Shown: in pieces, positions 1 to 11,531 of the stretch
Numbering within the stretch: the first letter of the stretch is position 1
Layout of the letters: every line of letters starts with the position of its first letter
From: Holothuria scabra
Lineage: Eukaryota > Echinodermata > Holothuroidea > Aspidochirotida > Holothuriidae
DNA: 64,000 nucleotides
NCBI GenBank assembly: GCA_037179385.1
Contig: CM074194.1
Coordinates: 2,745,001-2,809,000, forward strand
Direction of reading: 5' to 3'
Notes under the pieces: generated by a model
Seen by the model: the letters and a program-made list of their open reading frames with translations, nothing else
What the model was told of the DNA's origin: nothing
The model's database searches: none
Position numbers and translations under genes: made by a program

Positions 1-487
1 AAGTTTAGGGGGACTGATCTTGCTTGACCTTTAATTTAGTTGAAAAAAAAGTAGAAAATACAAAAAAGCAAAAATCTGAAGACATGACAAGTATATAAAA
101 ACCAATTTCAATTCCAGCCTCATCCACTCTTTCAACATTAGGTATACATATTTCAAGTTTAAAACTATGCCCCAATGTACTACCCATCATGACACTTTTC
201 CAGCATACTAATATACTAATCGATGTTTAAGGTTCACAGCGTACAACCTCCTAAAATCCCTAGGATTTCTGTGACATCAAGGGCATGACAGATATAATTT
301 TGCTCAAACCATTTTCAACCTTGACAACCCCACTTTGAGGTTCACTTCCTTAGGATTCTTGAAAATACGCCGGCCAATTGTGAATCTTAATGACTCTACC
401 CACACGTGTCACAAACCCAAATTATACTCAACAGGGAGCGCTTAACTACGTACTGCTCAATTTGTTTCTCTCTTTCTCCTGATGCAG
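1..487 (+). other. Intron upstream of the first visible exon of gene 1
   Basis: No coding pattern is seen. It ends in a pyrimidine tract (461-480) followed by GATGCAG, the acceptor for the exon at 488. Confidence 0.6.
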
Positions 488-653
488 GATGACATGGCTG
501 GTGTCGGCAAAGACTGCCCCCATCTTGAAGAAGGTGAAAGGTCTTGCATAGGTCAAGGTATAATCTCATCTAGCTGTTGTGAAGATTCCCGTAGCAACCA
601 AGCCTGTTCTTATCATGATGGAATCACGGGTGTTCTTTGCTGCAAGATTCCAG
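488..653 (+). CDS. Gene 1 exon: Cys-rich module B1
   Basis: This exon has 55 codons plus one base, phase 0 in and phase 1 out, with acceptor GATGCAG and donor CAG|GTAAGT. It holds seven cysteines, including two CC pairs, and ends in GVLCCKIP. It is homologous to the exon at 13084-13316: AGVGKDC matches GGIGRHC, SCIGQGI matches SCLAQGR, and GVLCCKI is identical. In the second copy this module directly follows module A, so a first A module should sit just left of the window. The family is not recognised. Cysteine content and context point to a disulfide-bonded extracellular domain. Confidence 0.8.
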
Positions 654-2562
654 GTAAGTTTGGACAGGATGGTGATAATAGCATTTCAGACTATGAACTA
701 TTCAATGATAGATAGTAATTTCAAGAGAATTTTTCAACATTCCATTCCTTGCTAGCCTATCATATGTACTTGTCCAGCCTGAATCTGTATAAGTATTAGC
801 ATGTATACTTAAACTAGCTCTTTATCAAGTGCACATCTTAAATTGTGTCCATGATTGAAATGTTACCTTGTTCTCTAAAAGTATGCCGCAACTTAAACTA
901 TGAATCTGTCAGTTTTCTTTTGATAAAAGAAAGATTCCAATATTTTGTTGGAGAAGAAAACTTACTTTTGTTTGCTCAATTTAAGGGTTTAGCAGTTGTG
1001 CACATTACTATGAGCATCAATATGTGACCGTACCGTACTGTGTAATATGAACTGCACTTTCCTTATCATTACCCTTCAGTTTCCATCCCTACCCCTTCTC
1101 CCTCTCTCTCCTACTCCTCTGTCTCATCAAACGGTGTGTATGCAAACCAGCCATTTTGCTTGCAACAGTTACCTCCGGTATAACATTGTAGTCAGGGAAT
1201 TTTTGAAGCTTCCAGTTAATCTGCAGTAGAAATTGGTTTTGTCACAACCAGGGAAATTGTCTGGTGGGTAATTGAAGAAAAGATGACGGAAAAAGACGGA
1301 AGGGTAAACCCTCCTAGCCAGTCTGTTGATGTCATGCAAGTAGCATTCACTGATGTTATATTACCAATTTAGGTCAACTGTCAGATGCATGATGTCCCAC
1401 TAACCTCAAAATCATTACTATCACAAGCTACTTACTTCTGAAGCATTTCTTCAAGTTGTGTTGGAAGAAACTAGAGTTACAGTTCATTTTTGTTTTCCTG
1501 AATCTCCTTGGAAACTATTTCATTTTACACTTTGTACTTCACTTCCCAGAAGCTCTTACTATATTTGATTCCAGGTTATGACAATGACAATTTTCATCGC
1601 ACCATTTTCAAGAGTCTTACAAGAATATTGTTACACATATCTGTCAGCCTTTTGCTCTGGTGAAACATTTTAGCCCTCACTTCAAATTTCAAAAGGTTCC
1701 ACACAAGCTAATCTTCACAATTTATATTCTCATTGTGACTTTATCATTTTTCACTCCCCTAGGAGTTTGTGGACTCTCTATGTCAACAGATAAATTTTTA
1801 AATCTACATAATAAATTTACAACTCTTTAGAAATAAAGACTTAAAATATTTTGTTGGTAATGAGAATTGAATGATTTTAACAAATCTGGACATGCAAAGG
1901 GTAAAGGCATTATTCAAAGCTGAGAGTCTGTCATAAAACCAAAAACTGTAACCAATATAGCAGCTGTTATGACCACCATTTCTATATTTTGGTCTGCATG
2001 GGAGACAGACTCACATATTTCCGTTAAGCAACTTAGTGGGGTTCCTCCCCTCTGTACCTACTTGTCATGCTTTGTAACAAACTTTGGTTCTATGGATTCA
2101 TCTAAGATATACAGCTACTGTGCAGGAATTTATTTGTTCTAGCATTGTATTATCATAGGCACGTATCAAAGGGATTGAAGAGCAAATACCTGACGATTAC
2201 TTAATGCAGTTGCAAGGTCCATCATGGGAGTTGTGGACCTGTCCTGATGATTTTTATTCTCATGTCTGAAATTGTGACTTTTATGTATGTAGTGCGTCTC
2301 TTCTAATCATAATTATTTTCTTTTATCTTGGTGGCAGGGGGTGGGGTGGGTGGTGGGAGATGGGGTGGGGGGTGGGGGAGTAGATGAGGAGGAGTTTGTT
2401 CCCCCATTTTGAACTTGATGTTCATTGGCATGTAAATTTCTTTTGCATGATTTGAAAGCATTTGTACAAGCTGTTACACTGCATCTAGTTGCTTACAAGT
2501 TTTTTTTTGTTAAAATATTGTTTCTTCATTTTTCTAAATGAATCCTTCCCATTTCATACTAG
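654..2562 (+). other. Intron of gene 1
   Basis: No exon or recognised transposon is seen. A G-rich run lies at 2335-2390 (separate entry). Confidence 0.7.
2335..2390 (+). other. G-rich, quadruplex-capable run in intron
   Basis: At least six runs of three or more G lie within about 56 bases on the sense strand, separated by one to a few T/A bases. This meets the general pattern for an intramolecular G-quadruplex. No function is shown. Confidence 0.5.
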
Positions 2563-2727
2563 ATAAGCCTCCTGTAATAGCACAAAGATTTCCAACCAAA
2601 GAGACAGTAAAGGTTGGACAAAATTGGACCATGAACTGCCCAGTCGTGGGGACTCCCCATCCAGCTGTTGATTGGTTGAAAGATGGCCGGGTCATCCATG
2701 ACACAGACAGAATTATGATACATAGAG
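2563..2727 (+). CDS. Gene 1 exon: first half of the Ig domain
   Basis: Phase 1 in and out, with acceptor TACTAG and donor AGAG|GTAGGT. After joining, the protein runs KIPDKPPVIAQRFP, then the Ig B-strand cysteine in WTMNCPVVGTPHP, then the core tryptophan in VDWLKDGR. The GTPHP-x2-DW-LKDG pattern is typical of I-set Ig domains in peroxidasin, hemicentin and related matrix proteins. The second Ig cysteine is in the next exon at 7851. Confidence 0.9.
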
Positions 2728-3386
2728 GTAGGTGTTGCTCTTGTTCTGTTTTTGGTGAAAGTGCTTTGTCCTTGCCCCCACCTGCCCCCACCCTACACCC
2801 CCAATAGGGGTGGGGTGGGGTTAGTTAGCAGTAGGGTTAACTGAGAATAATAAATAATATGCCTTACATGAGATGAAATTTTTCATTCAAGGATATGTTA
2901 AACCTTCAGAGCTTCCAGGGACTTTGTCTTTGGACCCCCTCCCCCGACAGGAATGAATGTTGCATGCTTAGTTTGTTTTGTGCTGCACCAAAAATTTTTT
3001 TCCCCACTGCCAACATTCTCCTTTGTCCCTAGTTCCCCCCCCCCTCCCAATTGTGACATTCTGGCACTGCCACTGACTGTAAGTAATAAATTGATGGCAA
3101 CTTTAAAGGTTCTTCTTTTCAAATATTTATCATTTTTATGCCTCTTAGTTGTATAGTTCTATTTATGTTGCAGATGTATAAACTTACCCCTTGCTACATC
3201 AAATGTGCAAATTTTAAACTCGGGCACTGCATGTAACTTGAAGTTGTTTTGACACATGTGCCCAGAATGTGTACCATTTCTGGTGGAGAGTTCTGGTTGG
3301 GAGTCCAGTACTTGGTAACCACATTTTCATAGGCACTGCAAAACTTGCTCTTCTGATCTCTTTCCAAGTTAAATCTTTCCAATCAT

Positions 3387-3691
3387 TTAAAGGGCCAAAC
3401 CTCTCACCCCAAACTGCAATTATGGAACCCGGGTACCGAAATTCTCAATTGGCTCAGCTCTTTGATTGACAGCTAATTCAAACAATGCAGAGTACCAAAG
3501 CTTATATTACACAGCATGAATGGTACGGAGAGTGTTTTGATTATATAAATTGAGTTTTTCTATACTCACCTAGAAGCAATAAAATGAGATTGTATCTGGA
3601 TGAGGATGAATTTCAGACCATTGTGGGAGGGGCTTAAGTAAGAAGGTTAGGAGAATTGGTACTGTTTGGGGTGAGAGAACTGGTCCTTTAA
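3387..3691. mobile_element. TTAA MITE family 1, copy 1
   Basis: A roughly 305-bp element bounded by TTAA with terminal inverted repeats: the left end begins TTAAAGGGCCAAACCTCTCA and the right end ends GGTCCTTTAA as its near reverse complement. It has no coding capacity. TTAA target sites are typical of piggyBac-type and some Kolobok-type elements, so mobilisation by such a transposase is inferred. Confidence 0.8.
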
Positions 3692-4970
3692 CACACAAGG
3701 CAACTTCAAAATAATGACATTTGGGCTTTAGAGACTTAACTCCAAAATCATTGGTCCTTCAACTATCCTCCATCGTTCAACTACCCCTTCCCATCCTTGT
3801 GGCCTGTTAAGCTGTCTCGCTCCTCCTCTCTGCCCACATTTCACAGGGAAGTTGCTTTTTGGTTTCGATGATAAGAGAAACCAATGCAATCATGATGGCG
3901 TGCATGTGTATATATGTATGTATGTGTGTGTATGCATGCGTGTGTGAGTGTGTGTGTGTGTTTCGGACGCTTTGCTTGTTAACACGATATCTCAAGATAG
4001 GAATGTCGCTGAGTTTTCAAACTTAGCACATTGATGCCACATATTAAGAGGAAGAACCCTATTGATTTTGGTCAAGTTTGAAGGTCATTTGAGGTCATAG
4101 GGGTCAAAAACTCGAAACACTTTACATTTAACACAACTAACTCGTTAACACGATATCTCAAGGTAGGAATATCTCACAGTTTTCAAACTTGGTACTTAGA
4201 TGCCCCACATGAAGAGGAAGAACCCTATTGTTTTTGGTGGAGTTCAAAGGTCATCTGGGGTCACGGGGTCAAAGGACTCGAAGCACTTTACAATACGATA
4301 TGGCAAGGTAGGAATGTTTGAAAGTATTCAAATTTGGTACATAGATGTCCCATATCAAGAAAAAGAACATCAGTTTTCAACGAGTTTAAAGGTTATTTGG
4401 TGTCACAGGTGTCAAAAGTACTCGAAACACTTTACATTTAACTAATGTACAGTGTATCTCAATGTAGAAATGTTCAAAGGACTTGAAACACTTTACATTT
4501 AACTCATTAACACAAGACCTGAAGGTATGAACGTTTGAAAGTATTCAAACTTGGTACATAGATGTCCCATATCAAGAAAAAGAACAATATCAGTTTTCAA
4601 CGAGTTTAAAGGTTATTTGGTATCACAGGTGTCAAAGCAGGTACTTGAAACACTTTACATTTAACTAATTAACAGTGTATCTCAATGTAGAAATGTTCAA
4701 AGGACCTGAAACACTTTACATTTCACTCATTAACACAGTATCTGAAGGTAGAAATGTCTGGAAGTTTTCAAACTTCGTACATAGATGCCCCATATCAAGA
4801 GGAAGAATGTTATGGGTTTTGGTCAAGTTCAAAGGTCATTTGGGGTCACAGGGGGTCCAACCTGGAAAACCTTGTTTACACAATATCCTAAGTTAGGAAG
4901 CTTGAATTGATTTCAAACTTAATATGTTGATGCAGTATGATGGTTAGCTGAACCCTACTAATTTTGGTAG

Positions 4971-4983
4971 AGGTCAAAGGTCA
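4971..4983 (+). promoter_or_regulatory. DR1 nuclear-receptor motif in satellite monomer (perfect)
   Basis: AGGTCAAAGGTCA is a perfect direct repeat of AGGTCA with a one-base spacer, the consensus bound by RXR/PPAR, HNF4 and COUP-TF type receptors. Occupancy in this genome is unknown. Confidence 0.5.
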
Positions 4984-5551
4984 TTTGGGATCACAGGGGG
5001 TCAAACCCCAAAAATGTTTTTTACATGATATCTCAAGTAAGGAGACTTGCATTAAATTCTATCTCAAGATGATGATGGCTTATGATGTGAGCAAGGACCC
5101 TTTAGATTTTGGTAGAGGTCAAAGGCCATTTGGGGTCACAGAGGGTCAAACCCCCAAAATCGTGTTTACACGATATCTGAAGGTAGGAAGCTTGGATTGA
5201 TTTGAATCTTGATATGTTGATGCAATATGATGGGAAGAAGAACCCTATTGATTTTGGGTAGAGTTCAAAGGTTATTTGGGGTCACAGGGGTCAATCCCCA
5301 AAAACCTTGTTTACATGATATCTCAAGGTAGGAAACTTGGATTAATTTCAAAACTTGATATGTCGATGCATTATGATGTATGTAAAAATCCTACTGATTT
5401 TGGTAGGGGCCAAAGGTCATCTGGGGTCACAGGGGGTCAAACTTGGAAAACCTTGTTTACAGGATATCTCAAGGTAGGAAACTTGGATTAATCTCAAACG
5501 TGGCATGTTGATGCATTATGATGTAAGGAAAAAGCCTATTGATTTTGGTAC

Positions 5552-5564
5552 AGGTCAAAGGTCA
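5552..5564 (+). promoter_or_regulatory. DR1 nuclear-receptor motif in satellite monomer (perfect)
   Basis: A second perfect AGGTCAAAGGTCA, four satellite units downstream of the one at 4971. Near-perfect versions lie at 5116 (AGGTCAAAGGCCA), 5842 (GGGTCAAAGGTCA) and 6132 (AGGTCAAAGTTCA). Confidence 0.5.
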
Positions 5565-6366
5565 TTTAGGGTTAAAGGGGCTGAACCCTGAAAACCTTGT
5601 TTACATGTTATGTCAAGGAAGGAAGCTTGGATTGATTTTAACCTTGAGATGTTGATGCATCATAATGTAAGGAAGAAACCTATTGATTTTGGTAGAGGTG
5701 AAAGGTCATTTGGTGTCACAGGGGGGCCAAACCCTGAAAACCTTGTTTACATGATATCTCAAGCAAGGAAGCTTAGATTGATTTCAAACTTGATATGTTG
5801 ATGGGTTTTGGTGTATGGAAAAATCCTACTGATTTTGGTAGGGGTCAAAGGTCATCTGGGGTTGCAGGGGGTCAAACTCTGTAAACCTTGTTTGCATGAC
5901 ATCTCAAGGTAGGAAACTTAGATTAATCTCAAACTTGGTATGTTGATGCATCATAATGTGAGGGAGAACCCTATTGATTTTGTTAGAGAATAAAGGTCAT
6001 CCAGGGTCACAGGAGGCTCAAACCCCGAAAACCTTGTTTGCATGATATCTAATGGTAGGAAGCTTGGGTTTTTTCGAACTTGGTTTGTTAATGAATTATG
6101 ACGGGAGGGTGGACCCTATTAATTTTGGTAAAGGTCAAAGTTCACCTGTGGTTGTCTAAGGTCAAACTTTGAAAACCTTTCCTACTTTGTATTTCAAGGT
6201 GGGAAAATGAGAGAGAGTTCAAAGTTAGAATGTGGATGTGTGATGGTTGAAAGATGGCTTCTGTCATCCTTGGTGGAGGTTGAAGGTCAACTGGGGTCAC
6301 CAGAGATCAAACTATGAAAACTTTGTTAATAGGATAGAATATCTTAAGGCACAGCATGAAATTTGG

Positions 6367-6422
6367 CTTTTTGAATGTAGAAGTGTTTTGGTTAAAAGAA
6401 AAACACTTCTACATTCAAAAAG
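6367..6422. repeat. Perfect 23-bp inverted repeat with 10-base loop
   Basis: The left arm 6367-6389 and right arm 6400-6422 are exact reverse complements, separated by a 10-base loop. It could be a MITE remnant or a small hairpin RNA. Perfect pairing suggests a recent origin. Confidence 0.7.
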
Positions 6423-6904
6423 TTGAGTTCTTCTGTTGTTCTTTTGTTGAGTTCTTTTGTTGAGTTCTTTTGTTGAGTTTATACTCTATATGTGTATGTT
6501 TATATATAAAAGCGATAAAACAATAAACGAAACGAAAAACCAGTTACTTACTGATGGAGTCAAAGGTCACTTTGGGTCACCATGTGTTACAATAAATACA
6601 GCATTTTTTGGAAAGAATGTGTTCTGTATGCATCATTGAAACCTCAATGCATTTTTGCATTCTGGTTAAACCCTATATTTATCCTGGATATTGCTTGCAA
6701 AGTTCATTTCTAACATGCAGTTTCTACATCAGAAGTGATTAGCTGAAGTGATTAACTTTTGAATGTGATCAACTGAGACACACCTGGATGGTCTTTTAAA
6801 CCATGTGGATCCCCTTCTGCAAATGAAGTGAATGTGACCACAGCTTCACAGTCAAGTCAAGCCCCATATGCCTTGAATGATTTACATTTAATTCAAGGAA
6901 ATTT

Positions 6905-7147
6905 AATACATCACATCTGTCTATAACTCACCCTCATCTAAACACAATTCCAGTTATTGTTTTAAGACATACCCTGGGTGAGTAAACAAAGCCCTTATGT
7001 GTTATCAGAACACTCTCAGTACATGATGTTTAATATGAGCTACTCTGCACTTTTAAATTTGATGTCAATCAAAGAACTGTGCCATTTGATAATTTCTGTA
7101 CACTACTGGTACAATTGTATGCTGGGGTGATAAATGATTTCCTTTAA
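6905..7147. mobile_element. TTAA MITE family 1, degraded inverted copy
   Basis: Internal sequence matches family 1 in reverse orientation: CCTGGGTGAGTA, AACACTCTCAGTACATGATG, a TGTCAATCAAAGA segment, and an end at CTGGGGTGATAAATG followed by TTAA at 7144. The left boundary is uncertain. Confidence 0.55.
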
Positions 7148-7850
7148 ATACACAGTACATTACGTGAAATAGGCCTTAGGTAAATTGCCTACCACTACAC
7201 AGTCTAAAACTCGACTTATAGGCAGTTAAGTGGGGTTTTTACTTGATGTTTGCACCTACAGTTTACAGCTACTCCAACATTTAAGCCAGTAAAAAAATAT
7301 GATAAAACCCAGTAAGCATTGGATTGGCCCTAACTGTGGGTGTTAACAATCAATTAGAAACCCGACTTACCACTTAAAAGTCGCATTTTAGGGTGTTCAG
7401 TGGGAGGCAGTTTTAGTAAGGGCTATTTTATGTAATGTAGGGAAACAGATTAGGCACACTGCATGCAATTACATATATATATGTAGTCTTTGGATAGCCC
7501 ATTGGCCTGTTTATGCATGGATAAAATTGGTGGTTTTAGCAAAAACAGCAATTTATAAAAAAAACCTTGCCCATACTCTCCAATATATTACTCAAGTTTA
7601 CCTAGTCATAACAGAAACATACTTGGTAAATTAATAATTTTTTTTTATTAGCCAATTCTCATTTTCAGCCCCCAAAATTACCACCCTAGCCAATACTATT
7701 ACATATATTACACATACAACTGCTTACAAGGTTTATTTTTCTTGCCAGATTTTAAACTTCATTTGCTTGTTGAAGTAAATATAAATTTCTGCATTTTAAT
7801 TCCAAGCATATTAAAAGACTGAATTTAACATGATTTTATTTTTCCTGCAG

Positions 7851-7964
7851 AAACTCTAAGAATTCAAAATGTGGTAGCATTTGATGCTGGTGTATATACA
7901 TGTTTGGCAGCGAATACCGCCGGTTATGCTCAAGAAGACATCACGTTATCTGTATCACAACAAG
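7851..7964 (+). CDS. Gene 1 exon: second half of the Ig domain
   Basis: Phase 1 in and out. It encodes ETLRIQNVVAFDAGVYTCLA and then the NTAGYAQEDITLSVS strand. The D-x-G-x-Y-x-C motif supplies the second Ig cysteine and the tyrosine corner, completing the I-set domain begun at 2563. The donor is CAAG|GTTGGT, weaker than consensus at +3 and +5, and runs straight into a TTTG/GGTT microsatellite. Confidence 0.9.
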
Positions 7965-9014
7965 GTTGGTTTGTTTGTTTGTTTGTTGGTTGGTTGGTTG
8001 GTTATTTGTTTATGTCTCATTTGTGTACATTACTGTGCAAACATTTATACTAATAGATATATCGTGTTCATATGAGTCAGTCAATTAATAAGTGTTGTAC
8101 ATTGCGTTTGTGCCATACGTTTTGTACACAGTGACTGACTCTCTGTACTGACTGACTCAAGATACAGTCACTATACACAGCATCTCGAAGCAATATACAA
8201 TGCATTACAGTACAGTATCGGTAGCATATGGAGAGTCTGAAAAACAGCTTGTGCTTGTACTTGAAAGACTTCCCATTTAACAATACAAAAAAAGAAAAAA
8301 GAGAGACTGCATTAGAAAGGGGGAAGAAAAAGACACATAGTAAAGAAGATGAAGGTGTGGAAATAAATGCAGAAAAAAATATAAGACAATTATGCAATTG
8401 ATAGGTATAGAAGAATCAGTTTGACAGTAGCAACTAAGCAATTAAGAGGATCTTTACAATCCAAAGAGAAAGGTAACTTGAGTTTTAGAGCCAAGGTTAG
8501 TCCATAGCTAAGCATAGTAGTCGAATAATCAGCTGAAATAGTTCTCTTGAAAATGATTTCACATGCTTAATGCTAAGTTATGCAGCGTAAGTCTTTACGA
8601 AGCTGCTTCAAAATATAAATATTTTTAGATTACACATACGTATGAAAAGAGCTCCCTCCATTTCCTTTGGTTGCTCAAATTGTAAATTGTGGTGACAGTC
8701 CACTAGGGATTTTTTTTTCTTTGGGGGGGGGGGGGGAGGGGAGAAAATAACTGTAACTAAATTGGAGAGTGCCCTTGTAGTTTGGGGTGACAAATGAAAA
8801 AGTTGTATCATTCAGATATTTGAAAGGTTGTGTGAATAAATTATCTTGAGCAACAAATGGCTAAATTCTGTCATGTGAAAAATTTATTCCTTGAAAAAAG
8901 GACTGCCTTACCTCGAAAAACCTATCTTTCTGCATCCACATATATTGGTTTTAAAACTATAAATTTTTTTCTGAAAAATGAATGCAATATTTCCGTATAT
9001 TGCATTTCCACCAC

Positions 9015-9265
9015 CATTTGTAAAGTTTTAAGGGGGTAACTACTTCCCAGACCACCCCCTCTGTGGACAAGGGGTTGTAGAATATGGCCATGGTATTCTC
9101 TGCCCATTGTAAGAGGTGATTAAAAGGGTGGACTTGAGCCATATTTCAAAGGTATTTGAAACTGAAATTAAACTTGAGCAGTTTTTTTTAACTTTATCTA
9201 CCTGGTACTATATGAGACATTCATGTTGGTGTATTGTTAAATCCCTTTTAAGTAACTAAACCTAT
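9015..9265 (+). repeat. SINE-like dispersed repeat, copy 1
   Basis: It shares blocks in order with 10845-11045: a TATAGAATA-like segment, TTGTAAGAG, AAACTTGA, ACATTCATG, then TGTTAAATC followed by a CTAA-type tail. Two copies about 1.8 kb apart in the same orientation support a retroposed repeat. No intact pol III box was identified. Confidence 0.5.
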
Positions 9266-9840
9266 GAGACCACCCTTTTTAGGGAACCCAAAATGATTAG
9301 AAGTTTCAATGTGTGTGACTGGATGAAGACTAAAAGAAGCAGATAGCTTGAAGAAAGTATTCAGGCTATGATAACTTAACTTCTCCACCAGTAGCAGCGT
9401 AATCTAAACAGTAAGGGTAGGAGGAGGTTGGTAAAACGCACAGCTGTCAGACTAAAACTACAGGACAGGAATTTAGAACATATCCACACACCATCAGGAT
9501 GTATTTTAAGTCAATGTGTTGATTGCTTCCGAAGTCAAATTTTTATCTAATTTTAATCCTAGAGAAACATCCAGAGAATCTTTCAGAAATTTTAATCTAC
9601 AATCAATCTGACATGCCCTGCTACAATGTGTGTATAAAAGCCCATCTTATTGCCTTGGAACATGAGTCCCTTATCACACATTTAAATGTGTTTGTCATTA
9701 AGTATAGCATGGATTAATATTGCCATAGTAGTAAAATCCATTGTCACAACTTAAAACTATAAAATTGTGGCTCTGAGCAGAATTAAATACCTTAAAGGGT
9801 GGCCAAAATGTGAAATTTACCTGAAACAAAGCACTATACC

Positions 9841-10428
9841 TTAAAGGTAGTGAGACATGAAAATGACACAGTTAGGTACTTGATGTCAAAAGCACTAAAA
9901 TACATGAAAATAGCCACAATTTCCATCAAAATCCATCAAATATTGACCATTTTACTGGACAATTTTTGATTTTCACTTAATCATTAATAAATATGAGCTC
10001 AATATGCAAATCTTGTGATGTCATGGGAGGGACATACCATATATGGCTAATGTTATCCTTTGTTTTTACAATCTTCATTTCAAGAACAGTAGTAACATTT
10101 GTTTGCCCTGAGGGTTTTATTTTAGAAGTTTAATTTGTGTCCTTGCAAATCATCAGTATCAATTACCAAACCACAAACTATCTGATGAGTAATTAAGAGA
10201 TAATTTATATAGGGTTAACAAAAGAAAAGTCAACACTATGCAACACTCCATCTCATTATTTTTGCATAAGCACCAAGTTTCTTCAGAAATATTCGAACTT
10301 TGAAGAGGTTTATCTGGAGACCTGTAAAAGATATTGAAATAATTCCAATGGAGTTTTCCTTACAACAATTCACTCCATAACTGCCAAGTGAAGTCAAGAC
10401 ATTTTGCTGCATGTCACACTACCTTTAA
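9841..10428. mobile_element. TTAA MITE, 588 bp, third family
   Basis: Bounded by TTAA, with imperfect inverted ends: TTAAAGGTAGTGAGACATG at the left and the near complement of CATGTCACACTACCTTTAA at the right. No coding capacity. Part of its interior (CCCTGAGGGTTTTATTTTAG) recurs in reverse near 12790, marking a related degraded copy. Confidence 0.75.
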
Positions 10429-10844
10429 CATTATCAAATAATGTCAAATTTTCTTCTAAGGCTCCAGAGATTCAAGGTCATTTTGCCATTTCCCTTTTTT
10501 TCTTTGAACTTTTTAACTGCTCCATCTCAGTGACATTTGTGAAGAGAGAACAGGCAAAGACTTCGTCTCATTTGCCTTGTGGCTCTGGGTGTTACCCCAT
10601 GTTTACTACAAGGCAAAACCATGCAGGTTAACACCTTGTTTTTCATTGTCAGAATGCTGAAGTTAGACTGACTGGGTTTTGCTACCATAGTAACAAATTC
10701 AGATATTTCACATGCCAATGTAAAATGTTAGAGAGTACTGGTCATCAGCACCTCAGTCACCTGTTGTCTTGATTGATTACCACAAACACAGGGTTTAAAA
10801 ACCTCAGAACTCTGTAATCTTAGGTGAATCAAAATTTGAACACA

Positions 10845-11045
10845 TAGCCCCGAGAAAAGCTGCATCTGACTTTGGGGGTTATAGAATACGCCCACGTCAT
10901 TTCCACTTGTTGTAAGAGACTACTAAAGAGAAGCCAAACTTGAACTTAAACCATACTTGAAAATAAATTTAAACTTTCAACTTTTTATTGAGTTGACTGA
11001 CACTACATAACACATTCATGCTGGTATGTTGTTAAATCACATCTA
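10845..11045 (+). repeat. SINE-like dispersed repeat, copy 2
   Basis: Shares the ordered blocks listed for 9015-9265 and ends in AAATCACATCTAACTAACT, a short CTAA-type tail. Confidence 0.5.
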
Positions 11046-11284
11046 ACTAACTGCATCTGACGTTGCTTAAGTTCAAGGTAGCATGGTATTTCCTCCAGTG
11101 TTGGGTATGTGAGACTACAGTGTCGGGGTAAATGCTCCCCCTGGATGCTCTCAGACTGTGTCCTTATGCATTGCTTTCAGTATTACCCCTGATTATGCAT
11201 TATACTGTGTCAAGGCACCGTCATTTGTTGCTTAACATTTGATTAACTCATTTCAGTAGCCTTTCTTTGATTAATTATTTTCAG

Positions 11285-11531
11285 AGACAAAAGCAGATAT
11301 TGGTTGCATCGATGGTAGCATTGACGGGCTGGCACATCTAGGAGATGTGGTGGCTTGTGATGGACCCTGGAAGGGCCATGTAAGCAGAGGGAAGGTCCAT
11401 TGTTCACCTGGATGGCGTGTTTGCAGCAACGAAGACTGGACCCTGCTGAAAAAGATTTCATGGTTTGATGCCACTGGTATCAACGGTTGCTATGCCTATG
11501 ACGCTGCTGTGAATGGAGGAAAGTGTAGCAG
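11285..11531 (+). CDS. Gene 1 exon: Cys-rich module A
   Basis: Enters in phase 1 and leaves in phase 2, with acceptor TTTTCAG and donor GCAG|GTGGGT. It has about 82 codons and six cysteines: IGCIDG, VACDGPWKGH, VHCSPGWRVC, INGCYAYDAA and GGKCS. The WF-DATGINGCYAYDA stretch is rich in aromatic and glycine residues. I do not recognise the fold as a named family. It lies between Ig and EGF modules in a protein with no cytoplasmic part visible, so it is extracellular by context. Confidence 0.85.

Larger units (their letters stand above)
3975..6345. repeat. Tandem satellite, about 145-bp unit, with repeated AGGTCA half-sites
   Basis: About 15 diverged monomers. In the right part the shared segment recurs at 4971, 5116, 5262, 5406, 5552, 5696, 5842, about 5988 and 6132, giving a unit of 144-146 bp. 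The left part (3975-4900) is a related but more variable block. Each unit reads roughly: GATATCTCAAGGTAGGAA, a TTCAAACTTG block, a CCTATTGATTTTGGTAGAGG block, then AGGTCAAAGGTCA followed by GGGGTCACAGGGGGTCAAA. Short peptides can be read through it, but they simply repeat with the satellite and are not a gene. Confidence 0.85.
2728..7850 (+). other. Large intron of gene 1, rich in repeats
   Basis: This 5.1-kb intron splits the Ig domain. It holds a TTAA MITE (3387-3691), a TG/GTAT microsatellite (about 3901-3962), the DR1-bearing satellite (3975-6345), a 23-bp perfect hairpin (6367-6422), a short minisatellite with a unit near GAGTTCTTTTGTT (6424-6480) and an inverted, degraded MITE copy (about 6905-7147). 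The acceptor is TTTTTCCTGCAG. Confidence 0.7.
7965..11284 (+). other. Intron of gene 1
   Basis: No exon is seen. It holds a TTTG/GGTT microsatellite (7965-8005), a T/G homopolymer patch (8708-8737), two related SINE-like segments (about 9015-9265 and 10845-11045) and a TTAA MITE of another family (9841-10428). Confidence 0.65.

Noticed and set aside
4200..5801. Several plus-strand frames with repeated GVTGGQ-like peptides
   Set aside because: They follow the satellite units; stops and frameshifts vary between units and no splice sites or homology support a protein.
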